From Larix kaempferi (taxonomy: Eukaryota > Streptophyta > Pinopsida > Pinales > Pinaceae): DNA of 64,000 nt. The translations under genes were made by a program, and so were the position numbers. The notes beneath the pieces were generated by a model that saw nothing but the letters and a program-made list of their open reading frames with translations, did no database searches and had not been told where the DNA came from. Below, in pieces: positions 11,780-24,049 of this stretch. Numbering within the stretch: the stretch's first letter is position 1; the number at the start of each line of letters is the position of its first letter. Location of the stretch: positions 744,001 to 808,000 of the forward strand of contig BSBM01002083.1 of the NCBI GenBank assembly GCA_027924585.1, in the 5' to 3' direction.

Positions 11780-12140
11780 ATACATAGATACATGATCCAC
11801 ACAATGTATCCATCAGCATACATGATCTATCTGATCATACAAAGATACACGATCCACACAATGTATCCATCAACATACATGATCTACCTGATCATACAAA
11901 GATACATGATCCACACAATGTATCCATCAGCATCCAACATGATGTGTACATATATGAATGATCCAACTGATCATATCCAGCATCCAACATGATGCATACA
12001 TACATAAATGATCCAACTGATCATATCTAGCATCCAACATGATGCGTATACAAAATACATACACATGATCCAACCGATCATATCCAGCATCCAACATCAT
12101 GCGTACATACATACATATAATGATCCAACTGATCATATCC
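11780..12140. repeat. Tandem array of 50-57 bp units in Copia copy 2
   Basis: Units built on ATGATCCACACAATGTATCC come first, then units built on CATCCAACATGATG and ATGATCCAACTGATCATATC. The array corresponds to 2325-2680 of copy 1. Confidence 0.85.
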
Positions 12141-12235
12141 AAGCAGTAACAAGAACATCATCCTGATGCTCATCATCCAGCACTTACATCCACAACCATG
12201 TGAAGCATCCCCTTTCCAACATGCTTGGAATGGCT

Positions 12236-13658
12236 TCAGCAAATGTGTCCATCACTTCTTCCTCGAGTGTCCTCGATCTGAAGAACGCCAAGCCTCTCTC
12301 TGAAGTACTCGAACTTCACCCTGGCTAGTGGCTTCGTCAGCACATCTACAATCTGCTCGTCCGTCGCAACATACAGGAGCTTCATGGCTCCTCTCTGCAC
12401 CATATCCCTGATATAGTGATATTTGATCTCTATGTGTTTCGACCTGTCATGAAACACTGGTTTATCGGACAGCTTCACACAACTCTGGTTATCACAGAAG
12501 ATACCAGTAGCATCCAACATGAGATCAAATAACTCAGACAGTAGCTTCCGTAGCCATACTGCCTCACAACTAGCTGAACAGGCTGCAACATATTCTGCCT
12601 CAGCTGTACTCAGTGCTACGCAGGACTGCTTCCTACTAAACCAAGAGATCACACCTGATCCCATACTGAAGCAACACCCAGATGTGTTATTCCTATCTGC
12701 AGCACTGCCAGCCCAATCTGAATCAACATAACCCTGCAGGTTAGATTTTTGATTTGCTTCATACTTGAGCCCATAATCTGTTGTACCCTTCAGGTACCTC
12801 AGAACATGGTTTACAGCAACCAGGTGAACACTCCTCGGATCCGTCAGAAACTGGCTCAATGTGTTCACAGCAAAGCAAATATCTAGTCTCGTGTTCATCA
12901 GGTACATCAAGGACCCAATCATCTGACGATACGTAGAGACATCAACCGACTTAGATGAAGCATCACATAGAAGCTTTAGATTCGATGCCATAGCCTCACA
13001 GTCCATCATCCCAAACCTCTTCAAGATCTCTACTGCATACTTCCCTTGTCCAAGGAAGATTCCATCTACACTCTGCCACACCTCCATGCCAAAAAAAAAT
13101 AGTGCATCATCCCCAACTTCTTCATCTCGAACTCGGCAGCAAGCTTCCGCTGCGTGTCGGCAATCAATCTATCTTCACCTGTAACAAACAGGTTATCCGC
13201 ATACAAAAGTAACATCAATGGATTGCCTTCCTCAACCTTGTAGAAAAGATTGGAATCCACTTTATTTTTGGTAAATCCCAAACTGGATAGAAAGCTGTCT
13301 ATCCTACCATACCAAGTTCTGCACACATATATGATTGCACCATGCTGTCTTGAAATCCATCTGGTGCATCTTCTATTTCATCACTTTTATATTTCTCAAT
13401 GCTACCATCTGCAACATGCTTGATCTGATAGTTCCATTTGGAAGTCATAACAGACTTCCCTTCAACTCTTGGGACCGCATCCCAAACACCGTTCTTCATG
13501 ATCGACGGATCATGGCATTCTTCCCGCATCCTGGGAACTTCAATATCTTCAATAGATAATTTTGTTGCTGAACAAATGTTGTAGTTCTTCTTTTGTAGGA
13601 GAGGCATACGATCTTTCCTACACAGCAAATTAAATTGCATGATTAGAAAACATCTCAC
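12236..13658 (-). pseudogene. Copia reverse transcriptase/RNase H remnant, copy 2
   Basis: The parts are the same as in copy 1: RT start (13299-13658; VVWD-like text reads GVWDAVPR, then EKYK), the identical internal deletion, LLYADNLFVTG (13066-13326), then a 283-codon frame (12236-13087) with RNase H motifs YVDSDWAGS, STAEAEY and FCDNQSC. Here SDKPVFHDRSKH is intact, but four residues (TPMT in copy 1) are missing from the phrase before SNLKLL. The shared deletion shows the parent copy was already defective when it transposed; the private 12-bp deletions came later or mark sublineages. Confidence 0.9.
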
Positions 13659-13659
13659 A

Positions 13660-16379
13660 GTTTTCAGAACAAAGTCTTACACATAAAGAAATATGTCATA
13701 CAGTCATGCAATTATCTTAGCCAATGCTTCAATACAACATTTATCCATATCCCGTAACTTTCTAGATGCCTTCCAATCTCTACCAGAACATTGTTAAGAG
13801 TGTGCACAACTCCCAACATGTCAACAAAGAGGTTTCATTCTAGATAAGTAGCAATGGAATGTTGTACAGTGCCATAGGCCACTTACCCATGTATATTAGT
13901 AGCATACTGTTCATCAATGCAACTATTCTAATATGCACAATACATATCCTAAGTCTAGGAACATGAGCATATACATCATTGAACAATTTTATTTAAACAA
14001 ACAAATATGTATGAAATGATAATTAAAATACTTATCTTTCTTTGTTCGTTGGGTGGACTCCCTCTGAGTCTTCGCTTCCTTGCAGGAGCTGCTGGAGTCC
14101 TAATATGAAGTAGCTTCTTCTACACCTTTCTGTTGTGGAGTGTAGAGAGATGGAATATCTGCATCCTTGCATAAACCACTGGAGTGTACTCCCTCTTGAT
14201 CTTTGCTTCCTGAATTACCTGTTCTTGAACTCATATTCATCCTTGGTCCCTATGCATGCTTATTAGTATCATGATTGTGATATCCTTGTGAACTCATATA
14301 AAATAATACATTCATTAGTATACTATTAAAACACAATAATCTCAAGCATGTATAGTCGTGATCATTTCAAACAGAAATAATAAGCATTAGCATTCAAGGT
14401 TTATGTAGGATTCTTATGGTTAGTCAAATCATAAGAATTATAACATGTCTAAACCTATAATTACTCAAACCTATGACTCTTCGAGTTAGTCATATCATTA
14501 ATTAAGGTAAGACACATAATATGCATATACCCATGATTATTCAAACTTATGACTTCATGAATAATCATTATCAACAACACAACAGTATAAGATCCTAACC
14601 CAAGGTAGGATTCTATCTTGATATAGGAAAAACATACCTGGATTAGCATGCTAGCTAGTTATGTCTAACATACTCACATGGTGTCTTCTTGTTCTTGTTC
14701 AATGACTTGTGCTAGTAACCTGTATAGCTCATAGGTTAACCATTATAAAACCAAGTTATACATACCTTGTAAATGGATCTTCTATGAGATCCATGACAAT
14801 GGATGAATCCTTGTCTTCATGTCACTATGATCATATGTTCTTGAAGTAGAACATGATTTGTCTTTCTTGGTGTACCTTTTATGTTAGCAGACAACATAAA
14901 CCTCATACAACACCATAATGCATTAGTACAATCATAAGTGTCAACACCCTAACCAATGAATATCTTTTATCATGCATTCATAATTTTGTTAAGGTGATAC
15001 AACAAATCTAAAATCAATATTGTACTAACCGTAATAACATGAAGACAAACATACCATAAACTTAATCATGAACAAATATTGAAACATACCTCGATGACTC
15101 ATGCCTGTCGAGATCGCTTGTAATATTCTTATGTAAGGTCTTAGCCTCATCTCCCTCTGAAACATGAACTTCTTCACTTATGCAGGTGACCAATCCATCT
15201 TCTTCTAGGATTAACCCAATCCACTTGATTTGCAAGAACTGGACCTAGAGCTGGATATGGGTTTGTCAGAGAAACCCCAAAAATTCAAACTTTGAATTTC
15301 AAACTTCCAAAAGGATAGAAATATGTGCCTTGATGAGCTGATCAAACTGGTATATTCAGAATTTGAAAACTGCAAAGTTTCACTCCTCAATTTTGCCTTT
15401 GAAACTTCTGGATTCACTGGACGTGACCCAGAACTGGGGTTTGATGAAGCCCACTCTTCTGCCCAATCAAAAGGTTTGATCCAAATCTCTAAGCTTCTAT
15501 TTTTCTGAAGAGCTTCCAGCCGTGGTCACAGATTTCAAAAATTCCTATTTTTACAGAAGCCCTAATTTTCCACTTTTTTTTATCAAAGTCCCGAACTAGG
15601 GTTTGATCAAGCTCGGCCTTCTGCCCAACCAAAAATTCTGATCTTGGTCTCTAAATTTCTATTTTGATGAGTAGCATCCAGCCGTGGTCTCCGATTACAA
15701 AAATTCCAACTTTCTCCAAAGCCCTAATTTCCGGAAGCCATGAATGAAGGTACTAAAAAATAATTCTGTTTTGACAGAAATATGCACCTGATTGTTTCTG
15801 GTGTAACTCCAAACTTTTTGATCCACAGGGTCTGAAAAAGTATCCTGAGATATCCTAACCTGTTATATTTCCATCCTGACAAGTCTGACCTCAATTGGAT
15901 TCTCTGAGAGAGAGTTATTCCAAATGTCGCAACGTGTTTTGTTTTGGGATAATACAGGAGAGAGAACTTGTACGGCATGCCACGTGTCACTGGTTCAACT
16001 TTGGCCTCTGAAAAAGTTTCGTGAGATAGTACAGTCTGTGTACTACCTGTCACTTTTTACTAAATTTCATTTGAATCTTCCTATCCCAAGTTATGACCTT
16101 TTTCCCAAGGTCACCTGATTTTGACTCAGATCTGGAAGAGGCAGAAACCCTATATTGTACAGATCATAAATCCCAAAGTACAACGAATTAGAGGTTGTCC
16201 TTTGGACACAAGGTACATGGAGATTTAATATTCGACCTGTAAATATTTCTGATCCAAAAAATTCACCAAAACAGATTTATAGCGAAAGTGCTACGATGAC
16301 TGGTTTTTGCTATATCAAGCCCTAGCATCGTAAGTGCAACAAGTGTCATACATGCCATATCATGCCTTCTTTCAGGATA
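13660..16379 (-). other. Internal region of Copia copy 2 without gag or integrase
   Basis: This is the counterpart of 4121-7128. On the minus strand a stretch around 15090-15245 reads as open sequence (with LEEDG and TSDLDRHESS) up to a GTATGT donor-like site. Further on, an EDPFT stretch ends in AG before GTATGT, and the following LLAQVIEQEQEDT stretch lies between an acceptor-like CAG and a GTGAGT donor. These join in phase, which is suggestive of exons, but no protein family is recognised. Confidence 0.5.
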
Positions 16380-16391
16380 GCTCTGATACCA
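16380..16391 (-). other. Primer-binding site of Copia copy 2
   Basis: TGGTATCAGAGC on the minus strand follows the 5' LTR directly, as in copy 1. Confidence 0.9.
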
Positions 16392-17039
16392 TGTTAAATT
16401 TTCAGAATTTACTTCAATATGATCTAGGATCTTAACTGAGAGAACAACATGTACAACATATCTACAGCATATCAATCATGGACACAATAATGCAAGCACA
16501 CAAGAGACACAAAGATTTACTTGGGGAAAACCATAAAGGTGAAAAACCCCAATAACTTCCTCAGAGATAGATAGAGAAATGATACAACCAACCATAAGAG
16601 AGAGACATATCCTAGCAGCAGATCCTCCTCCTCCATAAGTGCGCCACTCCTCCTTGAGTGCATGAGTGAGAAGTGAGTGAGTAAATAGAGTGCCTCCCGT
16701 ACTCTATTTATACTTGACTTGACTTGCCTTTTACCTAACTCATGTAGGCTCGAACTTAACCACATAACATAATGCTGACTGGGCCGACCCCCAATAGGGT
16801 GGTCTAATAACCCTTTGACCCACATGACTTATACAAGGCCGACCCCAACAAGGTGGTCTAATAACCCATCAAGTATAAGTTACGACACTTACAATATAAA
16901 TGACAACACTTCCGTATAGAGGAATAATAACATCTCTATAGGAATACAACCACTTCCGTATAGAGGAATAATAACATCTCTATAGGAATACAATATACAT
17001 ATATGTGAAATACATTCCGAAGTTACATATACATCAACA
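16392..17039 (-). repeat. 5' LTR of Copia copy 2
   Basis: This 648-bp LTR has the 42-bp duplication at about 16908-16992. The TATAAATA box is at 16705-16712 on the minus strand. The hairpin following it has one mismatched pair (GTACTCT against AGAGTGC) compared with copy 1. It is followed by GATGT, the target duplication. Confidence 0.95.
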
Positions 17040-17250
17040 GATGTTGATTCCATTGATGATGATGAGGTTAGTTAGGATTATTGACGATAACGAAGTCATT
17101 GACGATGATGATGTTGATTCCATTGATGATGACGAGGTTAGTTAGGACTATTGACGATAACAATGTCATTGATGATGATGATACGAGGTTAGTTGTGAGT
17201 ATTGATGATGAAAACGACGAAGTTAGTTAAGAGTATTGACTATGACAATG
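17040..17250. repeat. 70-bp tandem repeat of GAT-rich sequence
   Basis: A 70-bp unit starting GATGTTGATTCCATTGATGA recurs at 17110 and, more degenerate, near 17180. Units share GAGGTTAGTTAGGA and ATTGACGATAACRA. The plus strand is GAT-rich, and the unit continues the sequence interrupted by Copia copy 2 at 10119. Confidence 0.75.
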
Positions 17251-17712
17251 TTAAATATTACGTCATCGTCATTGTCATCATCATGACTATCATCGTCATC
17301 ATGAATATTATCGTCATCGTCGTCGTCGTCGTCATCATCATCATCATCATCATCATCAACAACAACAACAACAACAAAAACAACAGCAAAAACATCGTCA
17401 TCATCAACATTAGCATCAACATCATCGCCATCCTCGTCATCTTTGTCATTGTCACCATGATGATCAACATTGTCATCATCATCAACATCATCATTGTCAA
17501 CAACATCATTTTCATCATCATCATCATCATCATAATCATCATCAACAACAACAACATCATCATATTCATCACCATCATCATCATCATCATCATCATTGTC
17601 GCCATCGTGATGTTAGTCATTGTCACCATCATCATCGTCATTGTCAACAACATCAAATTCATCAACCTCATCATCATCAACATCACCATCGTCATCATCA
17701 TATTCATCATCG
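17251..17712. repeat. CAT/CAA trinucleotide repeat
   Basis: There are about 460 bp of interrupted (CAT)n, (CGT)n and (CAA)n. Strand character flips here: GAT-rich before 17250, ATC-rich after. Long low-complexity frames on both strands (poly-Ile/Asn on plus, poly-Met on minus) are products of the triplet repeat. Confidence 0.95.
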
Positions 17713-17889
17713 TAAACCCTCTTACTTAAAACCTAGCCCATATATCCATTATCCCATCACCTTTATAAACCATTTAACTAACATATATAACTACAATACA
17801 TAATTGTTATAACCACTCACACCTGATATGCTTTTACCAAAGTTGTGACCCTTGTAACTATGCTTAATATCTAACATTTATCATGGTTA
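17713..17889. other. Short unique spacer, nothing recognised
   Basis: AT-rich sequence between the triplet repeat and the telomere-like block. No gene or repeat is visible. Confidence 0.5.
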
Positions 17890-20715
17890 TATCTTGACTA
17901 GTAGATATATGTGTTAGGGGTTAGGAGAGTTACATGAGTTAAGGGGTGAGTTATTTAGGATTTATATGGGTAAGGTATCATTTAGGTTGAAGTTTATTTG
18001 GTGGGGATTGTATAGATTAATTTGTATAGGGTTTATAGGTTATAAGAGTTGGGGACAAAGTGTTATAGAGTTTGTATTGGGTATTATTAAATTTGTGGTC
18101 TAATGTTTACAAGGGCTAAGATAATATATGGATTAGGCTTATAGTGATAGTTATAGGGTATTAAGTTAGGCATTCTATGGATTTGGGTTATATGAATTAG
18201 AGTTATAAGAGTTTAGGGTTTAGGGGCTAGGGATTAGTGGTTAAAGGGGTGAGGGATCATAAATGTTATATTTAATTATTCAAAATTATAAGTGTAACAG
18301 TCTATAGAGGATTTTGGGGTTAAGTTGTAAGGTGTATACATGTTAATCATTACAAGGATTAAAGGTTAAAGGCTATTAGAAGATAAAGGGTTATTCGTTA
18401 GGGCTTAGGAGTTAATTCAATTGTAGAGGCTAGGTATACATTTTTATAAAGTTTACCGGAGTTAGTTAATATAGTCTCTAGAGGCTAGGGGTTAAAGGGG
18501 AATTACATAAACTATATGGATTAGGGTTATAGGGGCTAGGGATTAAGCATTAATAAAAATATGAAGGGATAGTGTGGATATTAGTTAGAAAGGTGAAGGG
18601 TTATAGTGTTATAATTTTCATTAATTTAAGGTTATAATCTTATAATCATTATGGATATAGAGGTCAATTACCATGTGCTATAGGGATTATGTTATAGGTT
18701 AGAATTTAGTTATTACAATCGTTTGGGTTTCAATATGAGTTAGGATTTAGGAGTTACCAAAGTTATTAATGTTATAGCTTCAATAGGTTAGGTGTTGTAG
18801 TGTTTATGTTATGGGGTCAAAGGATTTAAGGGGTTAGGGATTATATAAGGAAAATGGGTTAGGTGAACTCATAAGCATTATAGTGATGCTTACAATGTAT
18901 CAACTTAGGGTTTTAATGATTTAAGGTTACAACTTAGGGTTTTAAGGATTTGAGGTTATGTGAATTATGAGTTATAGGGCTTGGGGTTATAGGAATTTAG
19001 GGTTAAGGGTCATAAAGTTATATGTTTTAAGCATTTAAGATTATAAGTGTAATGGTTTGCAGAAGATTTTGGGGTTAAGTTTTAGGGTTTGTATGAGTTA
19101 ATTATAAATTAAAGATTTAAAGGATATAACATTTATAATTTTGAGGAGATGTATTATAAGTGATATGAGTGAAGGATGATAATGTTTTACACACACGATT
19201 TGTAATGGATACAATTATAGTGTTTATGAGCTATATGGATTATGGTTATAACTATTTAGAGGTTATAAGGATTACATGATGCATGTCTTATGTTTTACAA
19301 AGGTTAGGGGATATATTGTATAGGATGAGGGTTTATTAGGATCAAGTGATATAAATTTTAAGGTTTATGTTAAAAAGGGATACTTATTAAGGTTTATAGA
19401 ACCAATGGTTTATAAGTGTTAGTGGTGGTAAGAATTTTGGTTTATAAAGGTTAGTGATTATATTGGTTAAGGAGTAGGGAGTATTTGTTAGTGGTTATAA
19501 GGGTTGGGAGTTAAAGGGTTAAGATTGATAGGGGTTATAAATTTTGATGGCTGTAAGGGATAAGTGTTATATTGGTGACTATTTATAAGAGAAATAGGGA
19601 TATAGGGTTATGGATTAAAGTGGTTGAAAGCTAGGGGTTATTGAGGTTTACAAAGGTAAGGTTTAAGGGTTAAAATTGTTAAGAGCTATATGGGTTATGG
19701 TTTATAGGGTTATGGGTTAATTTTTATAAGTTTTTAGGGTTATAATTATTAATAGCTATATGGGTTATGGTTTATAGGGTTATTATTTAATGGTTATAAT
19801 GTCTATATAGATTAAAATGGTTATAATATTGAAATATTCAAAGTTATAGGTTACTATAACTAAAGGTTTAGTGATTATAGACATTAAGGGTTAGGTGTGC
19901 TAGCAATAACATGATTATGCAGGTAAGGAGTTATAAGGACTAGGAGATAGGAATAATAGAGGTTAATGGTTATATGGTTATGGTATTATATGAAATATGT
20001 GGATTAGGGGTTGTACGTGGTATTATAAGTTAGGGATTAGGGATCATAAGTTTAGGGTTCACAGTAGTTTATAATAACTCCTAGGAGATAGGAATAATAG
20101 AGGTTAATGGTTATATGGTTATGGTATTATAGGAAATATGTGGATTAGGGGTTGTACATGGTATTATAAGTTAGGGATCAGGGATCGTAAGTTTAGGATT
20201 CATAGTAGTTTATAATTTTAGTGGTTAGAGATTGGAATATTAACATTTACAAACTTTGTGTGTTAGCATTTGTATAGGTTAGGGGTTAGAGTAATATTTT
20301 TTATAGAGATTATGTATTTTGAATTATAAAGGTCAAGGAATAGGGTTCATAAATGTTATGTGGTTTTAAGAGAAAGGTGTTAAGGGTTGTAGGGAGTATA
20401 GTGGTTATAGGTTAAACATGTTATGAGTTACAAGCATTAGTGTTTAAGGGTTTACTTCTTAAGATTTGGGAATTATTCAAGTTAGTGGTAAGATTGTTAA
20501 GGTTTATTTGAGTTAGGCATTAGTAGTTACAAGGTTTATATTGAACATACCAAGCATAAGAATTATGTATCTTAGAGTTTAGGGGTTGTATGGGGATTAT
20601 CATAACATTTAAAGTTAATGGTTACATGGGTTAGGCGTTATAATGGATTGTGGTTTACGACTCATAAGGACCATATATAAGGGTTATTAGTTAGGAGTTA
20701 TACAAGTTAACTATA
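17890..20715. repeat. Degenerate telomere-like, C-poor repeat block
   Basis: About 2.8 kb consist of endlessly varied GGTTA, TTAGGG, TTTAGGG, GGGGTTA and TTATAGGG words on the plus strand with very few cytosines. The plant telomere unit is TTTAGGG, so the block resembles a heavily mutated interstitial telomeric array or a satellite grown from a similar seed. Local duplications inside it (141 bp at 19941; about 68 bp near 19684 and 19752) show it grew by tandem duplication. No coding region is visible. Confidence 0.75.
19941..20222. repeat. 141-bp tandem duplication within the telomere-like block
   Basis: TAGGAGATAGGAATAATAGA begins at 19941 and again at 20082; the two copies stay aligned up to AGTAGTTTATAAT with only a handful of changes. 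It is much less diverged than the surrounding words, so it is a recent event. Confidence 0.85.
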
Positions 20716-21733
20716 GATTTTATTACCGGATTTCCAACTACTTCAAGAAATCATGATTCCATCATGGTTGTGGTGAATAAATTGTCTAAGGAAGAAAATT
20801 TTATTCTAGTTAAATCTACTTACAAATATGATGAGATAGCAAGAATATTCATGAAATAAATATTCAAATTGCATGGGTTTCCCAAAGCAATTGTATCTGA
20901 ACTTCATACATTTCTGGAAAAGTCTTTCTGCAAATTTGGGTACACATGTGAAATTTAGTACTGCCTACCATCCACAAACAAATGGGAAAACAAAAAGACT
21001 AAATTAGGTTCTTGAAGACATGCTTCGCATGTTGTGATGAACAAACCATCCAAGTGGGAAGATTATCTACAATTGCTATAGTTTGCATATAACAATGGGA
21101 AACAAGCATCGCTGGGAATGAGACCATTTGAAGCTTTGTATGGAAGAAGGTGTAGGACACCAATGACTTGGGATAATCCAGTGAACATAATTCTGCTTGG
21201 CTTAGAAATTATTGAGGAAATGGAACAAGCCTGGTTACAAATATTAGGCAAAATTTAAAGGCATCTCAAGATAGACAAAAAATATATCTAGATAATAATA
21301 GACTGCATTGGGAATTCAATGTTGGGGATCATGTTTACCTTTGAGTGAGGCCAAGGAATATTTCCTTGAAGCTTATAAGTTGTGCCAATGTATCACCTAT
21401 ATATTGTGGGCCATTTGAAGTTCTTGAGAGGATAGGGTCAATTGCATATAGAATTGCATTTCCTGCTAACACTAGACCTCATAATGTTTTTATGTTCCTT
21501 TTGCGTAAGAAATATGTACACGATCCTAACCATGTGATTGATTGTGATTTGATTCAGGTGGAATATGAGGGAGAGTTCCAAACAAAGCCACTATGAATCA
21601 TCGACAAGAAGGTAACATTGCTCCGGAACTAAGCCATTGGATAGGTAGAGGTGCAATGGAGGCACTTTGGTCCCAATCAACTACATGGGAGTTGGAGGAT
21701 GCCGTGAGAGAGGCATATCCATTTTTGGTCTAA
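20716..21733 (+). pseudogene. Chromovirus integrase core and chromodomain remnant
   Basis: Read on the plus strand, the sequence opens with DFITGFPTTS and HDSIMVVVNKLSK, the start of the Ty3/gypsy integrase core. It continues through YHPQTN-like text disrupted by a frameshift, then KWEDYLQLL and SLGMRPFEALYGRRCRTP. The open frame 21345-21596 carries the GPFEVLERIG and VHDPNHVID phrases typical of the region before the chromodomain. After a stop codon, TTWELEDAVREAYPFLV matches the end of a plant chromodomain, ending at TAA 21731-21733. Stops and frameshifts break it throughout. The 5' part (gag to RNase H) is absent: the remnant begins abruptly at the telomere-like block. Confidence 0.85.
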
Positions 21734-21765
21734 CTTTGAGAGAACACTGAGCATTATGTTATTCC

Positions 21766-21779
21766 AAGGGGGAGGGGAT
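21766..21779 (+). other. Polypurine tract of the chromovirus
   Basis: AAGGGGGAGGGGAT lies directly before TGTAATACCC, the start of the 3' LTR. Composition and position are those of an LTR retrotransposon polypurine tract. Confidence 0.8.
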
Positions 21780-21891
21780 TGTAATACCCCCAGTTTTGAC
21801 TTGGAATGTATTAAATCAAAATGATGTAAATGATGTAAATATGCTAGTATGGATTCCTAGTGCAGAGTTCAAGGCCAAGTCTTGACTAGTG
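21780..21891 (+). repeat. Chromovirus 3' LTR, first 112 bp, cut by a CACTA insertion
   Basis: The LTR starts TGTAATACCCCCAG. It matches the minus-strand start of the solo LTR at 41459-42918 (shared phrases AAAATGATGTAAATGATG, GGATTCCTAGTGC, AAGGCCAAG, ACTAGTG). Homology stops exactly at 21891, where CACTACAAG begins, which identifies the break as a transposon insertion. The rest of this LTR is not seen downstream. Confidence 0.85.
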
Positions 21892-23995
21892 CACTACAAG
21901 GAAAACTCTCTCTAGCAGAGGTTTTTGTGGAAGATCCTATAAAGAGAACCCAAGTATCCATCTCTAGCGGAGGAAAGCGGGAGAAGGTTTTAGTAGATGT
22001 TTTTGTATGGTGCTTTTATACATACAAACTGCACTGGTGCACCTTAAGTATATATGCACTGGTGTGTAGTATAAAATAATGTACCGGTGCCAAAAATACT
22101 TTTTCAATGTGGAGAAAAATATTTCTTTTATATTTCAACTGCCAACACAAATCAATGCGTTCAATACATACCTATGCACCCGTGTGTAACTACACTTAAT
22201 GCATTGGGATTAGCCAAAAAACCCTCTTCCTAGAAAAATATATTTTTTAAAACACAAAAATAACAACAAATACGGTGCATTCTATATATCCTAAAGCACC
22301 AGTGCATTGTTTGTATTATATCACTGACGGAAAACTATTTTTATATTCCTAGATCCCTCATCAATGTGTTTTGTTCTTACAATAGTACTGATGGGTCTTG
22401 TAATTAAGGGCACCAAAGAAGGGTGAAATTAAAACAATTTCCAAATGGAATTTTTTTTTATATTTGTTTTATTCAATAACAGTGTATTTATATTTTCCAA
22501 AATCACTAGTGTGTCATATACTTGGGAGCACCTCATTATGTTAAAATTTAAAAAGTCAGTGGAAATTTTTTAAATAATTTAATATTCACTCGCAATACAT
22601 TTATTGAACTATAACGCACCAATGCATTTTATAGTAGAGAGCACCGCGTTAGAGTTAAATTAAAAATTTGTGGGTTGGAATTTTTTATGTTTTATATTGA
22701 ATAACGGTGCGGTTAGGACATCAAAAGGAACTGGTGTGTTTTGTTATCTAGCGGGCCATAACAGCGTAATAAAAAATACCAGGCGAAAAAATCATTTTTA
22801 CCGTATTCTAGTGTTGTAGACCTGCTAAGCACCGGTGCTACTCTTGCCTCCCTGAAACACCCTACCATCAGTGTTTCCCATGCTTTAATTTCTCCCATTC
22901 ATTGGTTTCTATGTGGATTTTGAATTTTGCCAAATAGTGGAAATTTTTGGTTTTTCGTCTACATGATAACCATGCCTCCCCAATGAACAAATGTCTGTGT
23001 AATGTCTTTGTTACCTTATAATTTAAACTTTTAGCGGATTAAAATTTAGAACTCACCTTAAATTTGCATACTTCCAAAAAAAAATTAAAGTTTTCATGAA
23101 GTGTGTTTGACTTGTTCGGCTTGCACTGCTATAACTGTACACCCTAAAAATTTACAAGGTGCATGGGGAGTGGGGCAGTCAATCCTTGTAAACTATAGGG
23201 CACCATCAGTATGGTACAATATATGTTAAATAACGCACAACATAAACTAAATTAAAATTCACAACAATTTTTTTGGTGCATCACTTTTAACCGATGCACC
23301 AGTGCCAATAGGCATAAAAAGCACTGCTGCATGATCTTATTTTAAATGCATCGATCAAACCACAAATGAAAAAAAATGATACATTTCACAGCATTTACTA
23401 GTGCATTTAATTAATATGTATGCACCGTAAACGGTGTTGTGTTTAGTTAAACACATCGGGCCTATTTTTGAGTCAATGCACAATCAGGACAGTGCATTCA
23501 ATATTATAATATGCACTGACCTAGCTTTTTAAAAAATATTTTGTCAATGTATACCTTCATATTTTCACACATGGCCGCGTCGGTTCCAGTGCGTTAAAAA
23601 CTAGTGTGTGCATCGTGCATGGTGCGAACACATCTATATAAAGCACTGATGCTCCCTACTTTGAGATGCAACATTATAAAAGTATGAAAACAATTTGAAC
23701 GATGCATATTAGAATGATATACATACCATCTTGGTGCTTGTATGATTACAAAGGAATCAGTGTGTCACATTTATAAAGCGCACCATGTATAGTTATTTTT
23801 AGAAATAATTGTTGTGTGTCTTCAATGCATTTATTATCTAGTACTACACTGTTAGCAATGTGCTATATACAAAATCACTACACACAGCGCTTGATTGTTT
23901 TTGGGGCGCATCGCTATGTAAATTCATGTTTTTTTAGAAAAGAAATATTATTCATATTAATAAATAAAATGATCATTTAATGGATTTTTTTATGT

Positions 23996-24026
<31 letters not shown>

Positions 24027-24040
24027 CTATCGGTGTATGT
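21892..24040. repeat. Left subterminal arm rich in GCACCGGTGC-like palindromes
   Basis: About 2 kb are studded with near-palindromes: GCACTGGTGC (about 22030), GCACCAGTGC (about 22300 and 23300), GCACCGGTGC (22829-22838), and many half-sites GGTGC/GCACC. CACTA elements carry arrays of short direct and inverted subterminal motifs bound by their own transposase. The arm ends with a (GT)n run at 23999-24027. No coding region is seen in it. Confidence 0.7.
23999..24027. repeat. (GT)n microsatellite
   Basis: An uninterrupted GT run of about 28 bp, followed by further interrupted GT text to about 24050. Open frames across it are low complexity. Confidence 0.95.
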
Positions 24041-24049
24041 GTGTGTGTC

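Larger units (their letters stand above)
10120..17039 (-). mobile_element. Non-autonomous Copia LTR retrotransposon, copy 2
   Basis: This second complete insertion of the family is 6920 bp, in the same orientation as copy 1. Its LTRs (10120-10767 and 16392-17039) are 648 bp each: 42 bp longer than those of copy 1 because a segment is duplicated in both. The target duplication GATGT is at 10115-10119 and 17040-17044, different from that of copy 1, so the two arose by separate integrations and not by duplication of the region. Internal order matches copy 1: PBS, 2.7 kb without gag or integrase, RT/RNase H remnant, two tandem arrays, purine tract. Confidence 0.95.

Noticed and set aside
17202-17729. 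Long open frames on both strands over the triplet repeat
   Set aside because: Poly-Ile/Asn and poly-Met translations are a consequence of (CAT)n; they overlap each other on opposite strands and have no domain.
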